Source of the DNA: Leptospira idonii
GTDB taxonomy: Bacteria; Spirochaetota; Leptospiria; Leptospirales; Leptospiraceae
Direction of reading: 5' to 3'
DNA length: 17,461 nt
NCBI RefSeq assembly: GCF_004770995.1
Contig: NZ_RQHW01000045.1
Location: 1-17,461, forward strand
Shown here: piece by piece, positions 1-6,998 of the stretch
Numbering within the stretch: the stretch's first letter is position 1
How the letters are laid out: the number at the start of each line of letters is the position of its first letter
Notes under the pieces: generated by a model
Seen by the model: the letters and a program-made list of their open reading frames with translations, nothing else
Database searches by the model: none
Told to the model about the DNA's origin: nothing
Position numbers and translations under genes: made by a program

Positions 1-672
1 ATTTATCTTTATACACATAAGAATAAATATTTCGTGAAAAGAGCAAATGGATCAAAAATGATTGGTCCGGCATTTAGAGATGTATATGACACTATGAAAA
101 TTGAGTTTCCTAATATTCATCGTTATATTAAGAAACGATCAGGAACTGATATTTCTGACGATCTTAACTATCAAGAAACAAATACAATGTTGAGAAAGTT
201 TGCAAAATTAGTTAAGGCAAATTATCCTGATTTATTTTATGTGAATATTCATGATGCCGTTTTGTATAAAACCTCAGACAGACCTAAAATCGAAAAGATT
301 TTAGGAGATCTTTTTAAATCAAATAAACCAAAATTTAAGGTTGAGGATTTGAAAAGTGAATTCAATAAAATGATGGAAGCTAAAAGGACGCCAAGGAGAT
401 CTAAGAAAGTAAAAGAAAAAATGATAGAGACTCTAAATATTAAATTAAATAAAGATAACGAGATTATATCATTTAAATCGACTTGGATGAAGAAAATCGT
501 GGGGACGAAGAAGGAGCTTCACCGTGATGTCATGTTTCTAAAAAGTTTAACACCAAATCCAAAAAGGCCTGCAAGTTCTTTACGTCTTAATATAACAAAG
601 GCAGAACTTAATAATTTACAGCCAAAAATACAAAGAAATCAGGTTCAGATATTGATTGATAGAGCTGCGTGA
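1..672 (+). CDS. 3' part of a possible family A DNA polymerase-like replication protein (5' end outside window)
   Basis: The reading frame is open from base 1. The first possible start (GTG at 34) has no Shine-Dalgarno site, so this is probably the C-terminal 223 residues of a longer protein. About 60 residues after that GTG there is a segment with Q and E (LNYQETNTM), a helix-like stretch, then VNIHDAVLY. A Q..E helix followed by a strand ending in His-Asp recalls the last palm motif (motif C, HD) of family A polymerases and the polymerase-like proteins of plasmids and integrative elements; this is a weak visual match. The remaining 110 residues are very basic (KRTPRRSKKVKEK) and fit a nucleic-acid-binding tail. 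It converges with the minus-strand gene at 810-1109. It could equally be an unrelated mobile-element hypothetical. That it is coding is likely; the function is uncertain. Confidence 0.6.
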   Translation: MYLYTHKNKYFVKRANGSKMIGPAFRDVYDTMKIEFPNIHRYIKKRSGTDISDDLNYQETNTMLRKFAKLVKANYPDLFYVNIHDAVLYKTSDRPKIEKILGDLFKSNKPKFKVEDLKSEFNKMMEAKRTPRRSKKVKEKMIETLNIKLNKDNEIISFKSTWMKKIVGTKKELHRDVMFLKSLTPNPKRPASSLRLNITKAELNNLQPKIQRNQVQILIDRAA

Positions 673-809
673 GTTGGTATTATTCGACCGTCTATTGTCC
701 CATAAGTGTCTAGTGAAAGGATTTGATTAGACAAATACTGTAATAGATTGGTCACAGGGATACATTCAAGCGCAATGAATTCTCAGTGATCAGGGGTTTT
801 TTCTTCTTA

Positions 810-1109
810 TCAGATATGAATATGTTTCTTTTTCTCAAGATGAAGCTGAATATTATCCATTTCTCTATTCACAGTAGCACAGTCACATGGTAAAAGTCTT
901 CTTTCTCCTGATTTGGTATGATGAATTGTAATTTTCCCATCTTTTTCGAGATTAAATATTGCTGTTCTAACTTCTTTAATATCGATTTTCAAATTATTTG
1001 CAAAGTAGCTATCTTTGGCAAAGCATGAATTTATTTTATGTAAGAAAATTTTTCTTTTTAGTATTTTGTTTTTATTATTAGTTAGTTTCATAAAAATATT
1101 ATAGTCCAT
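810..1109 (-). CDS. Small winged-helix-like DNA-binding protein, hypothetical
   Basis: This encodes a 99-residue basic protein. Residues 33-60 read as a helix-turn-helix (SYFANNLKIDIKEVRTAIF), followed by NLEKDGKI and a short wing-like segment (ITIHHTKSGERRLLP, about 60-74). That order is typical of winged-helix domains in small repressors and replication initiators. A Cys pair (CDC, 75-77) and a His-rich end (KKKHIHI) follow. The start is uncertain: ATG at 1109 has no clear ribosome site, and a second ATG six codons in is possible. It is convergent with the gene ending at 672 and is followed upstream by decayed genes, so it lies in a mobile or decaying accessory segment. No target can be assigned, and it is too far from the efflux genes (over 1 kb, opposite strand) to be called their regulator. 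Confidence 0.5.
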   Translation of the reverse strand: MDYNIFMKLTNNKNKILKRKIFLHKINSCFAKDSYFANNLKIDIKEVRTAIFNLEKDGKITIHHTKSGERRLLPCDCATVNREMDNIQLHLEKKKHIHI

Positions 1110-1146
1110 ATTTTATTTATTATGTTTTGGCTTTATCAATATTGTT

Positions 1147-1692
1147 TTATTTTTTATTTAAAAACCTGAAAATAAGAACCAGTCCGAAAATAAAGTGAAA
1201 CCCGATCGATACTCCCATCATTAAAGTCAAAACCCAAACTCTTTCTTCTAAATTTTGAAGATGTTCGAACCATTTTTCTTTATCTTCCCAAATGGCTGGT
1301 TCGATCTAAGTTAGAGGAAGAGTAAAAATTTCCTTCTCTTCTTTTGCTGTCGTATTGATTTTCCTTTGTATGGGAATTACTTCTGGTTCATCGGTTAGAA
1401 TTTTGCTATAAAGTTCATTGTATTTTTGTTTTACAATGGGATTGGTTCTCCATCGGGAATATGCGTTTTTATAATAAGGGATTTCTGATTTAAGCTGTTT
1501 TCTTTGATAAAGAGATGAAATCGAATCGGCTTCATATTGATGGAATTGTGCAAGAAAGGGAAACTCTAAAAGAAATGGATATTTTTGATAACCCTGTGTA
1601 TCAAAATAGCATGCCTTACGGATATTCTGAATTCTGAAAAAAAAATAATGCGATCTTGCGATTAAGTGGCTTTGAAATCTTCTATGTCTATT
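1147..1692 (-). pseudogene. Decayed gene for a C-terminally membrane-anchored hypothetical protein
   Basis: Reading the minus strand, one frame is open for 128 codons (1692 down to 1309), meets a single TAG (1306-1308), and continues in the same frame for 52 codons to TAA at 1147-1149. Both halves look like real protein: a tyrosine-rich soluble part (KACYFDTQGYQKYPFLLEF, YYKNAYSRWRTNPIV), then after the stop a charged linker (WEDKEKWFEHLQNLEER) and one hydrophobic helix ending in FRFLNKK. This suggests a tail-anchored or single-pass membrane protein of about 180 or more residues. No in-frame ATG exists at the 5' end, and the frame closes upstream at 1693-1695 after a nine-T run, so the N-terminus is lost too. 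I do not recognise the family. Translation beyond the TAG is not expected. Confidence 0.55.
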
Positions 1693-1776
1693 TTATCGAA
1701 AAGTAGGTTTTTAAATTTTCAGACCTAAATATGGAAATATAATCTAGTTTCTATATCTGGAAAGAGTGCCTATCAT

Positions 1777-2044
1777 ATGCCATATCTCCCTGTTCCTCGT
1801 AAGGAAATACAATTTTGTATGTTTCGTTTGGGTTTAAGAATGGGACATTGACAAGAGATTATCGACCAAATCATTCGTATGAGTCTCTAATTGGCTTGGT
1901 AGTTTATTGAATCGAATTCCAGTAAGAAATATAGGAAGAAGTCCTTCTGTTCCTATTCTTGCTCCTATGGCGATTCCAGAAGACCTTCGCTCTCTTCTAA
2001 AAGATGCAGATGTGAAAAGTAGAAGGCTTGCTGGATTGAAGTGA
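1777..2044 (+). pseudogene. Remnant of a small plus-strand gene with stop and frameshift
   Basis: An ATG at 1777 opens a frame reading MPYLPVPRKEIQFCMFRLG, which stops at TGA 1849-1851. The same frame continues after the stop with QEIIDQIIRMSL. From 1892 a different frame carries on with LLNRIPVRNIGRSPSVPIL and IPEDLRSLLKDADVKSR to a TGA at 2042-2044. Joined, the pieces make a compact basic protein of about 88 residues. One nonsense change and one frameshift are needed to explain it. The family is not recognised. The alternative is chance open frames, but the composition looks coding. It lies between the other pseudogene and the first efflux block, marking this kilobase as a decaying junction. 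Confidence 0.4.
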
Positions 2045-2196
2045 GGCCGTAGGTTAGCTTGTTAAATGAAAGGAAACTTTACTTTTTTTCTGCAATTATG
2101 AAAATCTGTTGCATTTAGGTGATAAATTTTCTTGTAAATCGGTTTAGGAGTAAAAAACTGAGATAGATTCTACTTTCGAAGATCGTCAAAAGTATC
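2045..2196. other. Leader region of the first efflux block
   Basis: These 152 bases between the decayed gene and the first efflux gene are AT-rich and contain no open frame of note. They must carry the promoter of the block if transcription starts locally. A weak candidate is TTGCAT about 18 bases before TGTAAA in the 2110-2140 stretch. No clear operator palindrome or terminator hairpin is visible. The candidate promoter is only a partial consensus match. Confidence 0.25.
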
Positions 2197-2571
2197 ATGG
2201 TACGTAAAATATTCACATCTATATTATTACTTGGAATATTGATTTCCGTATCCTGCAACATTTTAGAAGCTTATGACTTCCATTGTTATAGTGACGAATT
2301 TGTTTCCCAAGCCATAGAGGTAAATCACCAAACATCAGAAGCTCCTTGCGACGGCAAGAGCCATAAAATTGAAGATTGTTTTTGTCAAAAAGATTATTCT
2401 ATCTTCGATTCTACCAAATACATCAAACCTGTTTTTATTGTTTCTCTCGTATTTTTCGTATCAGAAATTCCAAATTCTTTGATTGGTCATCTTGAATATC
2501 AAAACCCTGAATTGGTATTTTCAGAATTATTTTATTCCAACAAGCTAACTCCCATTAAACTACTGATTTAA
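2197..2571 (+). CDS. Small exported Cys/His-rich protein leading the CzcCA-type block (CzcI-like by position)
   Basis: This is a 124-residue protein with a signal peptide (MVRKIFTSILLLGILISVSC). A Cys20 may be a loose spirochaetal lipobox cysteine, though Ser at -3 is not typical. The exported part holds a metal-binding-like cluster: H29, C30, H44, C51, H56, C61 and C63 (DCFC). A second hydrophobic stretch lies near 76-89. It sits 48 bases upstream of the outer-membrane channel gene. The small periplasmic proteins CzcI and related ones occupy this same first position in proteobacterial czc operons. The second efflux block in this window also starts with a protein of this design (10274-10684). 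The role in periplasmic metal binding or sensing is inferred. The start has no strong ribosome site but is fixed by the signal peptide. Confidence 0.7.
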   Translation: MVRKIFTSILLLGILISVSCNILEAYDFHCYSDEFVSQAIEVNHQTSEAPCDGKSHKIEDCFCQKDYSIFDSTKYIKPVFIVSLVFFVSEIPNSLIGHLEYQNPELVFSELFYSNKLTPIKLLI

Positions 2572-2619
2572 AATAAAGTCAACTTTACTGTTCGCTTTAT
2601 TTCATTTTGGAGTTTATAT

Positions 2620-3858
2620 ATGTTATCATTGAAGAATGTATTTACATTCGGCTTCGTCTTTACGTTGCCTTTGTATTCTCAGTCGTATTCTCTAAACCAA
2701 ATCCTGACTCTAGCTGAATCAAAAGCAGATTTGATTCTTTCCGGTCAGGCAAAGGTAGAAGAGGCTGAGAATTTAAAACAAAAAGCGGGTAAATACAAGA
2801 ACCCGAACCTTTCCTTGGATTACGGTAGAAGGCGGGCAAGTAATGAATCTGGTCCCGAATATGCATTAGGTTTAAGCCAAGATTTTTATTATCCAGGTAA
2901 AAGAGACTTACGAATCAAAATCGCTGAGGCGGGCGAAAAATCCCTTTTGGCTGAGTTAGAACAAAGTAAGTTAGAATATAGATTTAGTGTGATTAAGCTA
3001 GTGTATTCCTATTTAATCGCTTTAGAAAAGGCCTCTCATATTCAGGATCGAATCAAAAGAGTCTCTCAAATTGAATCCTTTATCGAGAAAAAGGTATTCG
3101 TTTCTCCAGAAACAAAAGTTGAGTTGTATCTTGTTCAAAATCGTTTGTTAACCCTTCAGAAACACCTGATTGTACTCGAGAAAAATAAATCCGTAGAATG
3201 GGAGAAGTTGAATTTTTTCTTAGGATTGGATAAGGAAGTTTCGATTTACTCTCCCTGGCTTCTGAAAGGAAAGCCTCTAACACAAAATAATCTCTTAGCG
3301 GAAATGATCAGTCAAAATCCCATCTTAAAACAATCGCAGACTAAAATTCAACAAGCAAAGGAAGAAGTCGAACTTGCGAAACTAGATAAATATTCGGATA
3401 TAAAATTGCAGGGTTCTGTTGGAGAAGATAAATCGGGTGTTGCCAACAGGTTCTTTGATTTGGGAGTTTCGTTCGCCATTCCTACATTAGATACGAATGA
3501 GGATGTTGTGAAGAGTATGCAAGCTCGGGCAATGTCTGAAAATTACCTTTTAAATCATCAGATAAGAATCTTAACCACTCGATTGAATTCTAGTTTAATT
3601 GAATACGATTCAATCAATAAATCTTTGGATAAATTTTCCATATCGTTAGTTCCTTCCATAGAACGAAAGTTGAGTTATGCAGATAACGAATTTATTAAAG
3701 GTCGAATCAGTTTAATCAATTATTTGGAGCTTGAAACCCAGCTACACGAAACTCACGAAGCAATCTATGATTATCAAATGCAGTTTGTGGAAAATATTAC
3801 CGAAATATTATTTTTAACTAATAATCCCGATTTCGAAGGAGCCATCAATGTTAAGTAG
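2620..3858 (+). CDS. czcC: Outer-membrane efflux channel, TolC/CzcC family
   Basis: A 412-residue outer-membrane factor that forms the exit duct of a tripartite metal pump. It has a signal peptide (to about residue 22, SQSYS), then the TolC-family pattern of two related halves. Each half has long amphipathic helices: KYKNPNLSLDYG and SQDFYYPGKRDLR in the first, and a second repeat with NPILKQSQTKIQQAKEE and LGVSFAIPTLDTNED. The P-x-LxLxYG and F-x-YPGK signatures are typical of CzcC-like members. The length is normal for the family. A good ribosome site (GGAG at 2609-2612, 7 bases before ATG) supports the start. Its last 11 bases overlap the pump gene, so the two are translationally coupled. 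Unusually, no adaptor (czcB) lies between or beside them. Confidence 0.9.
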   Translation: MLSLKNVFTFGFVFTLPLYSQSYSLNQILTLAESKADLILSGQAKVEEAENLKQKAGKYKNPNLSLDYGRRRASNESGPEYALGLSQDFYYPGKRDLRIKIAEAGEKSLLAELEQSKLEYRFSVIKLVYSYLIALEKASHIQDRIKRVSQIESFIEKKVFVSPETKVELYLVQNRLLTLQKHLIVLEKNKSVEWEKLNFFLGLDKEVSIYSPWLLKGKPLTQNNLLAEMISQNPILKQSQTKIQQAKEEVELAKLDKYSDIKLQGSVGEDKSGVANRFFDLGVSFAIPTLDTNEDVVKSMQARAMSENYLLNHQIRILTTRLNSSLIEYDSINKSLDKFSISLVPSIERKLSYADNEFIKGRISLINYLELETQLHETHEAIYDYQMQFVENITEILFLTNNPDFEGAINVK

Positions 3859-6800
3859 AATATTAGAGTATTCGCTCAGGAATAGAAGTTTTGTTATCAT
3901 TTTTTCGTTTCTACTTGTTTCCGTAGGTTTATATTCTTTGTCGAGAGTTTCCCTGGATGCATTGCCGGATATCTCTAACGTAATTGTAGAAGTGAATACA
4001 AAATCAGGTTCTCTTGACCCAGAACTGGTGGAAAAGACCATCACGTTTTTTATTGAAACTGAGTTATCCGGGATTCCTGGTGTGGTTGATATTCGGTCGT
4101 TGTCTAAATTCGGATTATCTAATGTTGTTTTAACTTTTGAAGATGGCACTGATGTTTACCGCGCTAGGCAAATCGTAATGGAACGACTTCAAAACGTAAA
4201 AGATAGAATTCCTCCTTGGGCTATGCCTGAATTAACACCTATTACGACAGGACTCGGTGAGATATTGATGTATTCCGTTGCAGCAAAACCTGGCTCTAAA
4301 TTGGATTTGTTGGATGAGGCAGAAAAACTTACTTATTTAAGAACCATACAGGATTTAAGTGTAAGAAATCAAATCCGATCCAACGTGAAGAATATTGCGG
4401 AAGTAGATACGATAGGCGGGTATGCGCAAGAAATCCATATCGATTTAATTCCGAATCGATTAAAAGCGCAAAGTATTAGCATTAACGAAATCGTTAAAGC
4501 TCTTGATTCTGTGGGAGACAACTTTGGTGGGGGGTATATAGAGAAAAATGATGAAATGATCATCGCAAGATCTTTCGGAAGTGGATTGAAACTGGAAGAA
4601 TTGAAAAAGATTCCGATCCGCCAAAACGGTTTTGGCAATTTAGTTCGAGTAGGTGATGTGGCCGTCGTAAGAGTGCATGGAATGCAACGACTAGGATCGG
4701 CAACACATAACGGAAAGGAGATCGTTCTCGGTACTGTAATGATGTTAATGGGATCAAATAGTAGAGAAACGGTAAGTGAGCTAAAGGATTTTCTGAAAAG
4801 GATTCAATTGCCAGAAGATGTAGAGATCAATATATTAAGCGAAAGGAGTTTTTTGGTTAATGCTACAATATCGACAATTGCCAAAAACTTAACAGAAGGC
4901 GCATTACTCGTTGTCTTCATTTTGTTTCTTGCCTTAGGTAATTTTAGGGCTTCCATTTTTGTGGCGATCATTATTCCTCTTTCTATGCTTTTTACTGCAA
5001 TAGGAATGTATTACTTCAATATCTCGGCGAATTTGATGAGTCTTGGTGCGATTGATTTTGGTTTACTCGTTGATGCTGCCATCGTTATGGTAGAAAATAT
5101 TCTTGCTAAGAAAGAAGAGTTAGGTGATAGTCCGATTTCTGATCCTGTTTCATTTGTGCTGGATGCTTCTAAGGAGATTTTAGCTCCAGTCACATCAGGT
5201 ATCATCATAGTCGCAACGGTATATATTCCTATTTTAACCTTGGATGGAATAGAAGGTAAGATGTTTCGTCCTATGGCAGAGGCAGTACTACTCGCACTGG
5301 GAGGAAGTTATTTAATCACTTTATTAATCATTCCCTTTTTATGTTTGTTCATTGTGAAAGGACATCTAAAGAAATCGAAAAAGAAAGGAAGATTTGAAAA
5401 ACTGAAAGGTTTATATATTCCTATTCTTCTTTTCGGTTTCAAACAGAGAAGATTTGCATTATTATCCGCTGTTTCCTTGTTCCTTTTTTCGTGTTTTCTT
5501 TTCTTTCAATTGGGGGGGGATTTTATTCCTCAGCTGAAAGAAGGCGACATGATGATTACCGTCGTTAGAGACAGTAACATTAGTTTAACCAAGTCAACTG
5601 AATCGCAGAAGAAGATGGAAGCTTTTTTGAGTGAATTCAAGGAAGTTGAGTATGTGTTTTCAAGAACAGGTACAACAGAAGTTGCCAATGATCCGATGGG
5701 AATTTATATGTCTGATACTTTCGTTATCCTTAAAAAAGATTCTATCGATTCCTTAATTAAAGAAAAAAACTGGAATGAGTTTGTTGAAAGGTTACGAATC
5801 AAATTGAACAACGAGTTCCCTGATGATGAGATATCTATTGGCCAGCCTGTGGAAGCTAGATTCAATGAATTATTGGAAGGCAGTCGTGCTGATATTACCT
5901 TTCGTATTCTTGGAAATGATTTGGAGACATTGATCACACTTCAAAACGCAGCAGAAGAGAACTTAAAGTCAATCAATGGTGTAGGTGATGTTGAGCTTGA
6001 TCCTATTTTGGCACTTAGGCATGGCAAAGTTTTGGATTTTAAGCCAAATTACGATCGTATCCTTCGATACGGAATTACCATTCAGGACTTTAATGATACA
6101 TACAATGCCTATTTAAGTGGTAGAAGTGTGGGTAATTATTATGAGGACGATAAAAAATTTCCTATTGTTGTAAAGCTTGCGGAAGAATACCGTGAGTCCC
6201 TTGCCGATTTAAATCAAATGCCGATAGGAACTTTGGATTTAGGCGCAATATCCATGCAGGAAGTTTCTAGTTATACATTAGAAAAAAAGGTGATGACTAT
6301 TTCTCGCAGCAATGGTCGACGTTATGCGGCAATTTCTATTAATCTGGATGATCGTGATATGGAGAGTTTTGTTAAGGATGCAAAAGAAAAAATTAATTCA
6401 AATCTTAGCATACCGGACAATTATCAGGTTTTCTGGGGAGGGCAGTTTAAAAATTTAGAGAAAGCAAAGTCAAAGCTTGCGATCGTAGTGCCAGTTACTT
6501 TGTTTGCCATCTTTTTTCTTTTACTCAAAAGTTTGAACAGCTACAAGCAGGCAATCTTGGTTTATTTAAGTATCCCATTTGCAACGACAGGAGGAATCTT
6601 CGCTCTTTACTTGCGAGGAATGAACTTCAGTATTTCTGCTGCTATCGGATTTATTGCCTTATCTGGTATCGCCATTCTGAACGGAGTTGTGAAAATACAT
6701 AATATCAATCAGCTACGAAAGAATGGAATGTCTCTGAAAGAAGCCGTACAAGAAGCAGCTGTATCGAGACTCAGACCAGTTTTAATGACAGCTTTAGTCG

Positions 6801-6955
6801 CATCTCTAGGATTTATTCCAATGGCAATCGGTGAAGGTTTGGGCGCTGAGGTGCAAATGCCATTGGCAACTGTTGTGATTGGGGGATTGATTTCTTCCAC
6901 CTTGTTGACGTTATTTCTTCTTCCTGTCTTTTATGAATGGCTTGAAGAAGATTAA
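3848..6955 (+). CDS. czcA: Heavy-metal RND pump, CzcA type (divalent cations)
   Basis: A 1035-residue inner-membrane proton-driven pump of the HME-RND family. TM1 is near residues 13-31, followed by the HME hallmark LDALPDISNV. The proton-relay helix reads DFGLLVDAAIVMVEN, with D403, D409 and E416 matching the essential D402, D408 and E415 of CzcA. This points to Zn/Co/Cd (or Ni) rather than Cu/Ag. Other RND marks are the large periplasmic loops, LGGDFIPQLKEGDMM after TM7, and a C-terminal bundle ending VFYEWLEED. The length is typical. The start is backed by AAGGAG six bases upstream (3836-3841) and overlaps the channel gene. A run of eight Gs at 5512-5519 encodes Leu-Gly-Gly-Asp and could be a slippage site. 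The substrate is inferred from the motif only. Confidence 0.93.
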   Translation: MLSRILEYSLRNRSFVIIFSFLLVSVGLYSLSRVSLDALPDISNVIVEVNTKSGSLDPELVEKTITFFIETELSGIPGVVDIRSLSKFGLSNVVLTFEDGTDVYRARQIVMERLQNVKDRIPPWAMPELTPITTGLGEILMYSVAAKPGSKLDLLDEAEKLTYLRTIQDLSVRNQIRSNVKNIAEVDTIGGYAQEIHIDLIPNRLKAQSISINEIVKALDSVGDNFGGGYIEKNDEMIIARSFGSGLKLEELKKIPIRQNGFGNLVRVGDVAVVRVHGMQRLGSATHNGKEIVLGTVMMLMGSNSRETVSELKDFLKRIQLPEDVEINILSERSFLVNATISTIAKNLTEGALLVVFILFLALGNFRASIFVAIIIPLSMLFTAIGMYYFNISANLMSLGAIDFGLLVDAAIVMVENILAKKEELGDSPISDPVSFVLDASKEILAPVTSGIIIVATVYIPILTLDGIEGKMFRPMAEAVLLALGGSYLITLLIIPFLCLFIVKGHLKKSKKKGRFEKLKGLYIPILLFGFKQRRFALLSAVSLFLFSCFLFFQLGGDFIPQLKEGDMMITVVRDSNISLTKSTESQKKMEAFLSEFKEVEYVFSRTGTTEVANDPMGIYMSDTFVILKKDSIDSLIKEKNWNEFVERLRIKLNNEFPDDEISIGQPVEARFNELLEGSRADITFRILGNDLETLITLQNAAEENLKSINGVGDVELDPILALRHGKVLDFKPNYDRILRYGITIQDFNDTYNAYLSGRSVGNYYEDDKKFPIVVKLAEEYRESLADLNQMPIGTLDLGAISMQEVSSYTLEKKVMTISRSNGRRYAAISINLDDRDMESFVKDAKEKINSNLSIPDNYQVFWGGQFKNLEKAKSKLAIVVPVTLFAIFFLLLKSLNSYKQAILVYLSIPFATTGGIFALYLRGMNFSISAAIGFIALSGIAILNGVVKIHNINQLRKNGMSLKEAVQEAAVSRLRPVLMTALVASLGFIPMAIGEGLGAEVQMPLATVVIGGLISSTLLTLFLLPVFYEWLEED
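5512..5519 (+). repeat. Homopolymeric G8 tract inside czcA
   Basis: Eight consecutive G bases sit in frame at codons 555-558 (Leu-Gly-Gly-Asp) of the CzcA-type pump. In such AT-rich DNA this run is unusual. The Gly-Gly-Asp-Phe-Ile-Pro motif is normal for the family, so the tract may simply reflect codon choice. A gain or loss of one G would cut the pump about halfway. Confidence 0.9.
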
Positions 6956-6986
6956 ACAATGAATTAGTAATTTTACGTGGTATATG

Positions 6987-6995
6987 AGGAAAGGA
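6987..6995 (+). promoter_or_regulatory. Ribosome binding site that decides the ATPase start
   Basis: The purine-rich AGGAAAGGA lies three bases before ATG 6999. An upstream in-frame ATG at 6984 has no comparable site before it and would put this ribosome site inside the gene, so 6999 is preferred. Confidence 0.75.
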
Positions 6996-6998
6996 AAT

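Noticed and set aside
702..740. TGTCTA and TAGACA inverted arms after the first gene as a terminator or operator
   Set aside because: It has a six-base stem with a 15-base loop and no following T tract, which is too weak to call.
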